50,280 nucleotides of DNA, from positions 1-50,280 of the forward strand of contig CAIUCZ010000049.1 of NCBI GenBank assembly GCA_903897785.1. Reading direction: 5' to 3'. Made by a program: the position numbers and the translations under genes. The notes below the pieces were generated by a model. The model did no database searches. It was not told the DNA's origin and saw nothing but the letters and a program-made list of their open reading frames with translations. This document shows, piece after piece, positions 7,774 to 16,035 of this stretch. This stretch comes from Candidatus Falkowiibacteriota bacterium (GTDB lineage Bacteria > Patescibacteriota > Patescibacteriia > Patescibacteriales > Patescibacteriaceae). Each line of letters begins with the position of its first letter. Position 1 is the first letter of the stretch.

Positions 7774-10098
7774 ATGAGCTATAAATTAGCCCCGTTAGTT
7801 GTTAAACCCGGGCCGAAGATCGGCACGGCCAGTCAAATCTTTTTAAGCCAACCCGACCAAGAGCAAAACGACTTGGCCGGACGATTATTTTTGTTGGCCG
7901 AATTTGAATCAAAAAAAGCCGATGACTTAAAGCTGCTTGATTTTATTATTGAAGAAGCTAACCGCCATTATTATCAAAACTCCAAACTGTTGATTATCGA
8001 ATCCGGCGGCGGTCTGGAAACCGACAAACTGTTTGAATTGGCCGTGGCCAAACTCAATCGCAGTTTGTCCGTCTTTTTGCAAAATAAAAAACTAAAACCG
8101 CAATTGGAAAATGTCAGTCTGACTTTGGGCGCGATCGTCGGCAACCGGCTCAACCTGGCCAACTTCGGCCGCAACCGTGCGCTCTTGGTGTATAAACCAA
8201 AAATCGAAATCAATAATCAACTGGAAGGTTTTGAAATTTTGAATATTCTGGCCAGCGGCAATAACGAGGCCGGTTTATTAAACTTGAATAAATTATTTGA
8301 CAATGTGGTTAACGGCCGTATTCCGGACAATGGTGCTTTGCTTTTGGCCAACGAAACTTTGGCCGAATATCTGTCCGACAAACAACTGGTCAGCATCATC
8401 ACTGCTTTGCCGCCGGCCGGCACGGCCGAACAAATCAAAAACATTGTCGAACAAACCAATAACCACGGCACTTTCCTGGCCGTCGTAGTCAAACAATCAA
8501 TCGGCGGCGATAAAGACGAAAAAAGACCGCCGGCGATTTTAAAACCCATGCCCGAGCGCCGCGGCAGTCTCAATCACACTGCCGGCGGCGATGCCGATTC
8601 GGTCCGGCATTTGAATTTAACCGAGGAACGCACCGAAAAGATTTTAAACCCGGCCACCTTGGGCGGCTTTGGCGCCGTTATCGCCCGTCTCAATCCGTTT
8701 GCTTTGTCACGCGGCCGTAACAAAATCATGAAACAGCCGGAAGCCAGCGGCAGCTCTTTGGCCGGCTGGCGCAAAACTAGCTCCAACAAAAAAAATCTGG
8801 CCAAAAGCATCGGCGACGCCGCCCTGTTGCTTTTATCCGGCGTGGTAATGATTGTCAACGGCTTGGTACACATCTTGAGCAACTTGCCGCAAGCCTTTAG
8901 CCAAATCAAAAACTGGCGCGCCAACTTCAGCCAAGTCGGCTTGGCCATCAAAAGCGCCGGCAGCAAGCGAGTCAGAAAATTATTTCAATTGTCCGCTCGT
9001 TCCAAAATTTTATTGCTGGTCGGCTGTGTTTGTTTGTTAATTCTGGCCGGCAACATTATTTATAGTTCCATCAGCAAAGCCCGCGCCGAAGCCCAGGCCG
9101 CTTATCAAAATAATTTAAGCCAAACCGAAAGCCAGTTGAATCAAGCCGAAGCCAGTTTGGTTTTTCACAACATCGACGGCGCGCGCACCCAGTTGATCGC
9201 CGCCAAGCAAAGTTTGAACAACTGGCCGCAAAAACAAAGCAAAGCCCAACAAGTCGATTGGCAAAAAGACAATGCGCGCTATCTCAAAGATTACAATGAA
9301 GCGTTTAATATTTTATCCGTCAACAATCCAACCGCAGTCATTGATTTGACCAAGTTAAATCAAAATTTTTCCGCCTTAAGTTTGGTTAACGGCCAGCTGA
9401 TCTTATCTAACGCCCAAACGATTTATAAAATCACTGATGGCCAAGCCGCGGCCGTCGCCGATGCAAACAGCTTGATTAAAAATCTGACTTGGCCGGCGGT
9501 TGACGGAAGTTATTTATATTTTTACAATCAAGACGCCATGCTGCGCTTTGATCCGGCCATTGATCAGCTGACCGCCATGAATATCGCCGGTACGGTCGCT
9601 AGTTCATCGGTTATAACCGTCTTTAACAACCGCCTCTTTGCCTTTGATCCGACCAGCGGCCAAGTCGATCGCTGGATTAAAACCGGTGCCGGCTTTACCA
9701 GCGAAAAATTGTGGTTAAAAGTGCCGGCTGATTTATCCAATATCTCTTCGGTCTCGATTGACGGCCAAGTTTATTTGGCTCAAGGCAAACAAATCAAAGA
9801 ATATAATCTCGGCCAGCCGATGTTCTTCCAGCCGGACCAGATTGATCCGGCCATCGCCAACATCGAACAAATCATCGTCTCGCAAAATAATAATTATCTT
9901 TACGCTCTGGATAAACAAAACTCGCGTCTCTTGATTTTTGACAAAGCCGGCAAATATCTTTGGGAATATCAAGCCGATTGTTTAGGCCAAGCCAAAGCGG
10001 TGCAGATCGATGAAGACAAAAAAATTGTTTATTGTTTGGCAGACAACGCGCTTTACAGCTGGCCGGCCACGCATATGAATCAAAAAGCTGCCAAATAA
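7774..10098 (+). CDS. Large membrane protein: PP2C-like N-terminus, one TM helix, propeller C-terminus
   Basis: 774 residues. Residues 1-230 resemble a PPM/PP2C phosphatase fold (KLLIIESGGGLETDKLFELAVAKLNRSL; NLANFGRNRALLVY in place of GDSR.Y), but the metal-binding aspartates are not evident, so it may be a pseudophosphatase. A basic linker leads to a hydrophobic stretch at about 350-370 and a clear membrane helix near 410-430 (ILLLVGCVCLLILAGNIIY). A coiled-coil follows (ARAEAQAAYQNNLSQTESQLNQAEASL), and the C-terminal 270 residues look like a beta-propeller (YLYFYNQDAMLRFDP; LYALDKQNSRLLIFDKAGKYL). The C-terminal part is probably outside the cell. No Shine-Dalgarno site. Confidence 0.7.
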   Translation: MSYKLAPLVVKPGPKIGTASQIFLSQPDQEQNDLAGRLFLLAEFESKKADDLKLLDFIIEEANRHYYQNSKLLIIESGGGLETDKLFELAVAKLNRSLSVFLQNKKLKPQLENVSLTLGAIVGNRLNLANFGRNRALLVYKPKIEINNQLEGFEILNILASGNNEAGLLNLNKLFDNVVNGRIPDNGALLLANETLAEYLSDKQLVSIITALPPAGTAEQIKNIVEQTNNHGTFLAVVVKQSIGGDKDEKRPPAILKPMPERRGSLNHTAGGDADSVRHLNLTEERTEKILNPATLGGFGAVIARLNPFALSRGRNKIMKQPEASGSSLAGWRKTSSNKKNLAKSIGDAALLLLSGVVMIVNGLVHILSNLPQAFSQIKNWRANFSQVGLAIKSAGSKRVRKLFQLSARSKILLLVGCVCLLILAGNIIYSSISKARAEAQAAYQNNLSQTESQLNQAEASLVFHNIDGARTQLIAAKQSLNNWPQKQSKAQQVDWQKDNARYLKDYNEAFNILSVNNPTAVIDLTKLNQNFSALSLVNGQLILSNAQTIYKITDGQAAAVADANSLIKNLTWPAVDGSYLYFYNQDAMLRFDPAIDQLTAMNIAGTVASSSVITVFNNRLFAFDPTSGQVDRWIKTGAGFTSEKLWLKVPADLSNISSVSIDGQVYLAQGKQIKEYNLGQPMFFQPDQIDPAIANIEQIIVSQNNNYLYALDKQNSRLLIFDKAGKYLWEYQADCLGQAKAVQIDEDKKIVYCLADNALYSWPATHMNQKAAK

Positions 10099-10118
10099 AA
10101 AACACTCCTGACCTCTCC

Positions 10119-10212
10119 CTGCCTCGCCGCAGTCTCTCCGACTTAAAGTCGGAGGACTGTGGCGGCATTAAAACAAAAGAGCGTCGTAGTCCCCTCCGGG
10201 AGACTACGACGC
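10119..10212. repeat. Two GC-rich hairpins after the 774-aa gene
   Basis: CCGCAGTCTCTCCGACTT pairs with AAAGTCGGAGGACTGTGG (10127-10162). A second hairpin, GCGTCGTAGTCCCC/GGGAGACTACGACGC, follows at 10181-10212. The first has relatives at 18.7 and 32.0 kb, the second at 36.47 kb. Confidence 0.8.
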
Positions 10213-10220
10213 GGCAGAAT

Positions 10221-10260
10221 AAAAAAACATTCTCAAGATATTGAGAATGTCTTTTTATTT
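10221..10260. terminator. Bidirectional terminator between the 774-aa gene and rplL
   Basis: ACATTCTCAA and TTGAGAATGT form a 10-bp stem with a GATA loop, flanked by an A-run on the left and a T-run on the right. It can serve rplL on the minus strand and the 774-aa gene on the plus strand. Confidence 0.85.
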
Positions 10261-10270
10261 GATAGTAGAC

Positions 10271-10672
10271 TTACTTCAAAGTCACTTTGCCGCCGGCCTC
10301 TTCAATTTTGGCTTTCATCTTTTCGGCTTCTTCTTTCTTGACGCCTTCTTTAATCATCTTCGGCGCGCCATCGGCCAAATCTTTGGCTTCTTTCAAGCCA
10401 AGCTCGGTCAATTCGCGCAAGGCTTTAATGACGGAGATTTTGTTGGCGCCGGAGTCGGATAATTCCACGTCAAAGCTATCTTTCTCTTCCACCACGGCGG
10501 CAGCAGCAGCCGGGCCGGCCATCATCATAGCCGGAGCGGCGGCGGAGACGCCAAATTTCTCTTCCAGGATTTTCACCAATTCGGCTAAATCCAAAACTGA
10601 CAACTTTTCAATGCTGGCAACCAACGCTTGAAATTTTTCCGGGACAATCACGTCCTTGTTCATGTCTGACAT
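10271..10672 (-). CDS. rplL: 50S ribosomal protein L7/L12
   Basis: L7/L12 forms the stalk dimers that recruit translational GTPases. The 133-residue product has the N-terminal dimerisation helices ([29 protein letters not shown]), the Ala/Met-rich hinge and the conserved C-terminal domain ([41 protein letters not shown]). It follows rplJ after a 137-bp spacer and shares its leader. An internal ATG three codons in (MNKDVIV) is an alternative start. No Shine-Dalgarno site is seen; an AATTCCA-type array directly precedes the start. Confidence 0.97.
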   Translation of the reverse strand: MSDMNKDVIVPEKFQALVASIEKLSVLDLAELVKILEEKFGVSAAAPAMMMAGPAAAAAVVEEKDSFDVELSDSGANKISVIKALRELTELGLKEAKDLADGAPKMIKEGVKKEEAEKMKAKIEEAGGKVTLK

Positions 10673-10682
10673 AAGTTTAATT

Positions 10683-10768
10683 TTGGAATCTGGAATTTAG
10701 AATTTGGAATTTGGAATAAGCTTTTTAATGCTTTCTCCAGATTCTAGATTCCAGATTCTAGATTCTCT
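10683..10768. repeat. GGAATTTAGAATTTGG-type hairpin array (family F3)
   Basis: Heptamer/octamer GGAATTT/AGAATTT units are answered by CCAGATTCTAGATTCCAGATTCTAGA across a short centre, between rplJ and rplL. Confidence 0.85.
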
Positions 10769-10809
10769 TTTTATTTATTAATTTAAATCTTTGCCACGCA
10801 AATTAATAC

Positions 10810-11346
10810 TTAAGCATTTTTCTCGCTAATCGCGCTCAACACCCTGACTAACCCGCGTAAATTACCGGCCAGCACATTGACAAAGCCGGACACCGGAGCA
10901 TTCATCGAGCCGACCAGCTTGGCATACAATTCTTGCTTGGATGGCAACATGGCTAAAGCCTCGACCTCTGCGCCGGTAATATATTTATTTTCCAAAATAC
11001 CGCCGACAAAATGCATCTTTTCTTTTTTCTCTTTGTCGGATTTTAAGTATTTGTCAATAATTTTTGCCGAGATCACTTCGTCTTCATAGCCGAAGATGGC
11101 GGCAATCTGACCGTCAAAATCGCGCGGGTTCAAACCGTCGATCTTCATGTCTTTAATCGCCAAAGACAGCAAGGTCTTTTTGACGGCCAAGTATTCAGAA
11201 TTTTCTGAACGCAGCTGGCTGCGCAAAGCTTCGTTGTCCTTCACGCCTAAAGCATTAAAGTTGGCAAAAAAGACTGATTTGGCGGCACCGAATTTGGCAT
11301 TCAAATCACGCAAAATCTCTTGTTTTTTTAACTTTGTTTTGGGCAT
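10810..11346 (-). CDS. rplJ: 50S ribosomal protein L10
   Basis: L10 anchors L7/L12 dimers to 23S rRNA and, in many bacteria, represses its own operon. The 178-residue product has the family core (KQEILRDLNAKFGAAKSVFFANFNALGVKDNEALRSQLR; EYLAVKKTLLSLAIK; MLPSKQELYAKLVGSMNAPVSGFVNVLAGNLRGLVRVLSAI). The last helix is the L12 binding site. It lies behind a leader with an L10-binding-like fold and an attenuator (11445-11550). There is no Shine-Dalgarno site: four TTTTAACTT-type units run almost up to the ATG. Confidence 0.97.
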   Translation of the reverse strand: MPKTKLKKQEILRDLNAKFGAAKSVFFANFNALGVKDNEALRSQLRSENSEYLAVKKTLLSLAIKDMKIDGLNPRDFDGQIAAIFGYEDEVISAKIIDKYLKSDKEKKEKMHFVGGILENKYITGAEVEALAMLPSKQELYAKLVGSMNAPVSGFVNVLAGNLRGLVRVLSAISEKNA

Positions 11347-11348
11347 AA

Positions 11349-11384
11349 GATAAAGTTAAAAGTTAAAAGTTAAAAGTTAAAAGA
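11349..11384. repeat. AAAGTTAA heptamer array before rplJ
   Basis: Five consecutive AAAGTTA-type units abut the rplJ start codon. Confidence 0.8.
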
Positions 11385-11444
11385 CCTAAATCCCTAAACT
11401 AAAGCTTATAAACTCTTAGATGTTAATAAAATTTGCGACCTTTA

Positions 11445-11471
11445 AAATAAAAAATGCGCCTCAAGGGCGCA
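11445..11471 (-). terminator. Attenuator in the rplJ leader
   Basis: TGCGCC-CTTGA-GGCGCA followed by TTTTTTATTTT on the minus strand, about 100 nt before the rplJ start codon. It shares three bases with the L10 leader closing stem. Confidence 0.8.
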
Positions 11472-11550
11472 GACAAAAGCTTAAAATTAACTAAAACTAG
11501 TTAAATTTTGTCTCGGCAGGACTTAATTTTGGGCCTGCTGTCTGCGACTA
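11445..11550 (-). ncRNA. L10 leader (autoregulatory 5' UTR of rplJ-rplL)
   Basis: The minus-strand transcript has GCAGAC...GTCTGC as closing stem, an inner AGCAGGCC...GTCCTGCCGAG arm and a long AT-rich arm (TTTAACTAG/AGTTAA). The AGACAGCAGG and CCTGCCGAG words match the known L10 leader consensus. Immediately 3' lies a terminator hairpin, TGCGCC-CTTGA-GGCGCATTTTTT (11445-11471), whose first bases overlap the closing GTCTGC. L10 (or L10-L12) binding can therefore be coupled to termination. Confidence 0.85.
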
Positions 11551-11570
11551 GAGTCAAGTTTTATAATCAG

Positions 11571-11598
11571 ACTATAGCAGAAAAGAGAATTATGTCAA
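11571..11598 (-). promoter_or_regulatory. Promoter of rplJ-rplL
   Basis: On the minus strand TTGACA (11593-11598) lies 16 bp before TATAGT (11571-11576), with TGC just before the -10. The predicted start lies about 15 nt before the L10 leader fold. Confidence 0.75.
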
Positions 11599-11605
11599 GC
11601 CACGA

Positions 11606-11691
11606 TAGTTCATAAAGTTATAAAGTTCATAAAATTTATAAAGTCAGTTTATTTTCGACTTTATAAACTTTATGAACTTTATAACTTTCAA
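11606..11691. repeat. F1 heptamer hairpin array
   Basis: AGTTCATAAAGTTATAAAG units are followed by CTTTATAAACTTTATGAACTTT units, directly after the mltG stop. Confidence 0.8.
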
Positions 11692-12717
11692 CTACTTTAG
11701 GTATTTTGCTTTATTCGCGTTATGCTCAGCCAAAGTTCGAGCAAAAACCGTCTGGCCGTTATCCGAGCGCGATAAAAAGTAAAGATAGTCGGTTTTTTGC
11801 GGATAAATCGCCGCTTCAATCGCGTCCAGCCCCGGATTAGAAATCGGCCCCGGCGGCAAACCGTCATGGCGATAAGTATTATACGGCGAATCGACTTGCG
11901 TATCAGCCAAACTGTATTGATCTTTATTCACGCCCAAACAATAAGCCAGCGTGGCACACGACTGCAGTCTTTGCGGCAGAGCCAAACGATTGTAAAAAAT
12001 GCCGGCCACAATTTTCATATCCGCATTGGAGCGCACTTCTTTTTGCACAATCGAGGCCATAGTAATGATTTGAAAAATCGTTTTGCCTTGAGCTTTGATC
12101 GCCGCGCGCAAATCCGGCGTCAGTTTGCTGTCAAAATTAGATAGCATTTTTTTAATCAAAGCTTGACCGTTGTCTTGATTGTAAATTCGATAGGTGTCAG
12201 GGAATAAATAACCTTCCAAATCGGCACCGGCCGTAGCGTCAGCCAAAAAATCATAATTTTTAAACTCTATGGGCAATGCCGTAATCTTGGTGTGGGCCAA
12301 ATCGGCAAAACTGCTGTCAGTAATCAAATTTTGTTGCTTTAGATAGGCGGTAATTTCATTAATACTCATCCCCTCTTTGACCAAAACGGTTTTCTCTTGG
12401 TTAATCGCCTGGCCGGCCGCCAAAATTTCCGTCAAATTTTTTAAGCTGACACGCGCCGGCAAATGGTAAGCTCCGGCTTGCAGCTTTTTGCCCAGCCCGC
12501 TCTGCCAAAAATAAAGCTTGGCCACGTTCGGGCTGTTGATAACTTTGGCCGCCAGCAAATCGCCGACCACTTCGCGCGCCGACTCACCGGACTTAATCGT
12601 CAGAGCAATCGCCTGATTATTGGGGCCGTCCTGCACAACTTTTGCTTGATAAACACCGTCGATCACTAATAGCACCAGTAAAACAACGGCTAAAAGAATG
12701 AGAATATTTTTTTTCAT
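11692..12717 (-). CDS. mltG: Endolytic peptidoglycan transglycosylase MltG
   Basis: MltG (YceG-like) cleaves nascent glycan strands and sets glycan chain length. The 341-residue product has an N-terminal membrane anchor (residues 4-23), a LysM-like segment (IALTIKSGESAREVVGDLL) and the YceG domain. Hallmarks are DLEGYLFPDTYRI, TIFQIITMASIVQKEV with catalytic Glu227, AGIFYNRL, and SPYNTYRHDGLPPGPISNPG. The length is normal. The F1 array lies downstream and an F2 array upstream; the start has no Shine-Dalgarno site (TCTAAAAATT before ATG). Confidence 0.95.
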   Translation of the reverse strand: MKKNILILLAVVLLVLLVIDGVYQAKVVQDGPNNQAIALTIKSGESAREVVGDLLAAKVINSPNVAKLYFWQSGLGKKLQAGAYHLPARVSLKNLTEILAAGQAINQEKTVLVKEGMSINEITAYLKQQNLITDSSFADLAHTKITALPIEFKNYDFLADATAGADLEGYLFPDTYRIYNQDNGQALIKKMLSNFDSKLTPDLRAAIKAQGKTIFQIITMASIVQKEVRSNADMKIVAGIFYNRLALPQRLQSCATLAYCLGVNKDQYSLADTQVDSPYNTYRHDGLPPGPISNPGLDAIEAAIYPQKTDYLYFLSRSDNGQTVFARTLAEHNANKAKYLK

Positions 12718-12727
12718 AATTTTTAGA

Positions 12728-12835
12728 TATAATTCAAATACTACAAATAAGGATTCAAGTCTACAAATGATGTTTGTAATAAATTCACAATATTCGTAGC
12801 GTTCGTAGTATTCGCATTACGTTCGTTCATCGTAT
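12728..12835. repeat. F2 spacer array
   Basis: CAAATACTACAAATAAGG-type degenerate units are followed by ATTCGTAGCGTTCGTAGTATTCG between manC and mltG. Confidence 0.75.
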
Positions 12836-12856
12836 TAAACTTTGCGTTCATTTGCA

Positions 12857-13945
12857 CTATAAATACTTTTCTAAACCTTCTTCTTTTAACTGCTCCACAA
12901 TTTTTTTAGCCTCGACCGAATTAGCGGTGGAAGAAATAAATAAGACATCGGGCGTGTCGATGACGGTTAAAGCTTTAACATCATTGAGCACAATAATTTT
13001 TTGTTGATTTAAATTATAAACTACGTTGTCGCCGGTGGCGCGAGCGTGCACTTGACCGGAAAATAAATTACCTTGCTCGTCGGTTGGCAAGACATGGCGC
13101 ATAATATGCCACTTGCCCAAATCACTCCAGCCGACTTCATTGGAAACACTCATCGCCACGCGCTCGGCTCGGTCGGTGATGGCCGTTTCAATCGTCATTT
13201 TTTCGCACTGGCTATATAAATTTTTAATTTCCGGATCGTGCGAGTCAACTTTCATCAACTCAACCACCCGTTGGCAAATATCCTGCATGGCCGGCTGGAA
13301 CTGCTTAAACTGCTTTTGCGCAAAGCCCAACTGCCAAATGTACATGCCGGTATGGCAATAATAAACCCCGGATTTAATCAACTGGCGGCAATAGTCTTCA
13401 TTCGGCTTTTCTGCCACGCCGGCCACGGCATAAATTGTTTCTTGCCCAGGCTCGGATAATAATTTGCCGGCTTTAAAATAAGTATAACCGACATCGGCAT
13501 AAGTCGGCGTTACGGCCGGCGTCAGAATATAATCAGGATGTTGTTTTAAAAATTCTTCCGACGCGGAGAGCAAATCGATAAACGCCTCTTGATTCATAAT
13601 AAAATCATCAGACGGCAGAGAAGCGACAATCTCGCCCGGAGCAACGAACTCGGCCAAAAAATTTGTTTCCAAACACATCGCCGGGCCGGTGTTGCGGCTT
13701 TCTGTTTCGCTGATAATATTTTTCTCTGACAGTTCGGGGATTTCTTTTCTCAGGCGCTCCGCCAAGTGCGCGTTAACCGAGACAAATAAATCATCGGGGC
13801 CGGCCAAAAGCGGCGCCACTCGCTCATAAGTAGTGCGAATCATGGTTTTGTCGCCGACCAAAGTTTGAAATTGTTTGGGTGCCAGATAGCGCGATAACGG
13901 CCACAGCCGAGTGCCGACGCCGCCGGCGCGGATTACAATCTTCAT
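12857..13945 (-). CDS. manC: Mannose-1-phosphate guanylyltransferase
   Basis: The enzyme makes GDP-mannose from GTP and mannose-1-phosphate for surface glycans. The 362-residue product has the pyrophosphorylase signature RAGGVGTRLWPLSR (residues 6-19), LAPKQFQTLVGDKTMIRTTYERV, the SLPSDDFI metal region, and AGVAEKPNEDY. It is the short form without the C-terminal phosphomannose isomerase cupin. It probably supplies the glycosyltransferases in this window, though no phosphomannomutase gene is present here. No Shine-Dalgarno site is seen. Confidence 0.9.
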   Translation of the reverse strand: MKIVIRAGGVGTRLWPLSRYLAPKQFQTLVGDKTMIRTTYERVAPLLAGPDDLFVSVNAHLAERLRKEIPELSEKNIISETESRNTGPAMCLETNFLAEFVAPGEIVASLPSDDFIMNQEAFIDLLSASEEFLKQHPDYILTPAVTPTYADVGYTYFKAGKLLSEPGQETIYAVAGVAEKPNEDYCRQLIKSGVYYCHTGMYIWQLGFAQKQFKQFQPAMQDICQRVVELMKVDSHDPEIKNLYSQCEKMTIETAITDRAERVAMSVSNEVGWSDLGKWHIMRHVLPTDEQGNLFSGQVHARATGDNVVYNLNQQKIIVLNDVKALTVIDTPDVLFISSTANSVEAKKIVEQLKEEGLEKYL

Positions 13946-14096
13946 AAATAAATGCGAATACTACGAATTACGCGCGACTTGCTTCTGTCGCAGACTGGGC
14001 AGACACTACGAATAAAATGCGAGTGCTACAAATTTTCCATAAAAACATTCGTAGCAATTCGTAGATTCGGATGTTAATTCGTAGTATTCGGATTAC
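13946..14096. repeat. F2 spacer array with one variable-core module
   Basis: The array carries a minus-strand copy (about 13963-14013) of the ATTCGTAGTGT-N17-GAAGCAAGTCGCGCGTAATTCGTA module. A reverse-complement ATTCGTAG arm lies at 14047-14093. Confidence 0.75.
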
Positions 14097-14180
14097 ATTT
14101 TTCGATAACTAAAAATGAACTGGCAAAAATTCGTAATTTATTATAAAATTATACTAACCTAAATCATAAACAAAAACAAT

Positions 14181-14621
14181 ATGATGTTAATCGTTATCTT
14201 AACTCTAGCCGCGGCCGTGATTGCCCAGGCTGGTAAATTTTTAGTTCCGGCCAACTATCGCCGCGGCCTGACCATAAAAAAATTCAACGCCTATTCCGGC
14301 ATGCCCTCCAGCCACGCCGCCACGGTTGTTGCTTTGGCCACGATTGTCGGACTGGTGGCCGGCTGGGCTTCGGCCGAATTTGGCTTGGCTTTGATTTTTG
14401 CCATTTTGATTGTTCGTGACGCCTTGGGCTTGCGCAATCAAGTCGGCGCCGAAGGCAAAGCGATTAATCAGCTGGTCAAAGAATTGCAAAGCAAAAAATT
14501 AATTAACAAGAACTATCCGACGTTCGAAGAACATGTCGGGCATACGGGAGCGCAAGTGCTGGTCGGCAGTTTGATCGGCGTAATAATTAGCTTGTTGGGA
14601 TTCTATCTTTTTCACGGTTAA
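14181..14621 (+). CDS. Divergent PAP2 family protein (DUF212)
   Basis: The 146-residue product is a four-helix membrane protein of the DUF212/divergent PAP2 family, related to lipid phosphatases. The signature GMPSSHAATVVALAT (about residues 40-54) is the counterpart of the PAP2 SGH motif, and FEEHVGHTGAQVLVGSLIG contains a second histidine pair. The substrate is unknown; undecaprenyl or phosphatidyl phosphates are plausible from the superfamily. The start could be either of two adjacent ATGs, and no Shine-Dalgarno site is present. Confidence 0.85.
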   Translation: MMLIVILTLAAAVIAQAGKFLVPANYRRGLTIKKFNAYSGMPSSHAATVVALATIVGLVAGWASAEFGLALIFAILIVRDALGLRNQVGAEGKAINQLVKELQSKKLINKNYPTFEEHVGHTGAQVLVGSLIGVIISLLGFYLFHG

Positions 14622-14625
14622 AAAT

Positions 14626-14750
14626 CCAAAGCTCAAATTTCAAAGCTCAAACAAAACCTAAAATCAAAAGCTCAAAATTATTTTTAAATTTTGAGCTTTG
14701 TGCTTTGTTTGGATTTTGTCCCGATGTTACATCGGGATGGATTTTTCAGT
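14626..14750. repeat. AAATCCAAAGCTCAAA-type hairpin array (family F4)
   Basis: CCAAAGCTCAAATTTCAAAG units on the left are answered by TTTGAGCTTTGTGCTTTGTTTGG on the right. A small CCCGATG/CATCGGG palindrome is nested at about 14721-14738. Confidence 0.8.
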
Positions 14751-15103
14751 TAACCCTGCTTCTTGAATCTGACCGAAAAGACCGGCTCATACTTTTGTTC
14801 ATTCTCATCCACCACCTGGACCATTTCGCCTTTGAGCAATTTTGTCAGCGCCGCATCGTTCAATAACAACAAATCGCTTTCCAAATTGGTTTTTAATTCT
14901 TCCAGCCGATCAAATTCAGGCTTGAAATCGGAGCGCACCGCGTCTTCGATTTTTTTCTTTTTCTCTTTAAATTTTTTCAGCTCTTCTGTCGCTTCTTTAT
15001 AAGAGACCGTGCTTTCCAAGGCATCGCGCCACGACTGGCGCAATTCTTTTTGTTCTTTTTTGTTGATTTTGACGCGATTAAAAATTTCTTGAACGCTAAC
15101 CAT
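14750..15103 (-). CDS. Coiled-coil hypothetical protein, 117 aa
   Basis: I do not recognise a family. The middle of the protein (YKEATEELKKFKEKKKKIEDAV, DFKPEFDRLEELKTNLESDL) is strongly charged with heptad-like spacing, so a coiled-coil or long helical hairpin is expected. The C-terminus (VQVVDENEQKYEPVFSVRFKKQG) looks like a short beta hairpin. No signal or membrane segment. It stands alone between two spacer arrays. Confidence 0.65.
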   Translation of the reverse strand: MVSVQEIFNRVKINKKEQKELRQSWRDALESTVSYKEATEELKKFKEKKKKIEDAVRSDFKPEFDRLEELKTNLESDLLLLNDAALTKLLKGEMVQVVDENEQKYEPVFSVRFKKQG

Positions 15104-15240
15104 AATTAGTAAATTAAGAATTAAGAATTAAGAATTAAAAAATATCAAAAAATATACAAAATCCAGGGGTGACACTATGCCAAAATCAAACCAAAAAGCC
15201 AATCTTTGATTTTTAATTATTAATTTTTAATTTTTAATTG
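15104..15240. repeat. AAGAATTA-type hairpin array (family F5)
   Basis: AATTAAGAATTAAGAATTAA units are answered about 75 bp later by TTTTTAATTATTAATTTTTAATT. The family also occurs in frame inside cysS. Confidence 0.8.
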
Positions 15241-15356
15241 TTCACAAACAGCAGTCTAACACTTGCCGCCGGCTTTGACAATCAAACAATAAAAAAAGCC
15301 GTTTTTACAAACGACTTTAAACTAATTTTGCTCATTTTAAACTCATAATTCTCCCG

Positions 15357-15752
15357 CTATTCCCCTTGCCATGCCAAAATCATTCGCGCGATCAACTTCG
15401 CTTGATTGTCGATGGCTTCGACATAAGGCCGTAAATCAACCGCCAGCATGTTGTCCGCTTCGGCAATACAAGTCAGCAAAGCCAAACGCTTGGTAAGATC
15501 AAACTCCGGCAAATTTTCCCAGACGGGTAAAACCATATTATAGCCGGCGATGTCGTGATTGGCTTTGGCGCAAAGCAATTGGTCTTTGCTGTAGCCAAGA
15601 TCAAATTGAAAAATCAATTCCAACCATTCGATAATCAAATCCAATAAATACGGATTATTCTCCAGCGTATCCGCTAAAACACCAAGACGGGCGTGCTCTT
15701 TCGGCGATAAAAAAGAACCGATCGATCTTTGATTAAATTCCGCATAACACAT
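15357..15752 (-). CDS. Hypothetical protein, 131 aa
   Basis: No family recognised. The product is helical and acidic (SPKEHARLGVLADTLENNPYLLDLIIEWLELIFQFDLGYSKDQLL; LTCIAEADNMLAVDLRPYVEAID). The frame is open to an earlier ATG at 15833, but I prefer the ATG at 15752. It has GGAG seven bases upstream, and the upstream extension overlaps a TTGACA-N17-TTTGAT promoter candidate on the minus strand and the clp promoter on the plus strand. With the longer start the product would be 158 residues. Confidence 0.6.
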   Translation of the reverse strand: MCYAEFNQRSIGSFLSPKEHARLGVLADTLENNPYLLDLIIEWLELIFQFDLGYSKDQLLCAKANHDIAGYNMVLPVWENLPEFDLTKRLALLTCIAEADNMLAVDLRPYVEAIDNQAKLIARMILAWQGE

Positions 15753-15817
15753 AACTCGACTCCAATCTAAAGTTAGTAAGAACAATTTTGCTCCAATCAA
15801 AGCATTTTTGAATGCGT

Positions 15818-15846
15818 TTGTCAAGATTGACATGGCGTGCTATAAT
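15818..15846 (+). promoter_or_regulatory. Promoter of the Clp ATPase gene
   Basis: TTGTCA (15818-15823) and a perfect TATAAT (15841-15846) are 17 bp apart, with TGC before the -10. Predicted start near 15853. Confidence 0.8.
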
Positions 15847-15859
15847 ATTTATAGTTATT

Positions 15860-15886
15860 TTAGCACTCCTGACTATCGACTGCTAA
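15860..15886 (+). promoter_or_regulatory. CIRCE operator (HrcA binding site)
   Basis: TTAGCACTC, nine bases, then GACTGCTAA. This is the CIRCE element TTAGCACTC-N9-GAGTGCTAA with one mismatch. It starts about 7 bp after the predicted transcription start, the usual place for HrcA repression of heat-shock genes. Confidence 0.88.
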
Positions 15887-15945
15887 GTAATATTTTATTT
15901 AATATTAGACAATAATCAGACTATAATTTAATCCCCATAACCAGT

Positions 15946-16025
15946 TTATAAAGTTCATAAAGTTATAAAGTTTATAAAGTATCTTGCTCTATAACTTTAT
16001 GGACTTTATAACTTTATGAACTCTT
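15946..16025. repeat. F1 heptamer hairpin array in the clp 5' UTR
   Basis: AGTTCATAAAGTTATAAAG units are followed by CTTTATGGACTTTATAACTTTATG. The array lies inside the predicted heat-shock mRNA leader, ending 10 bp before the ATG. Confidence 0.8.
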
Positions 16026-16035
16026 AACTATTTTT

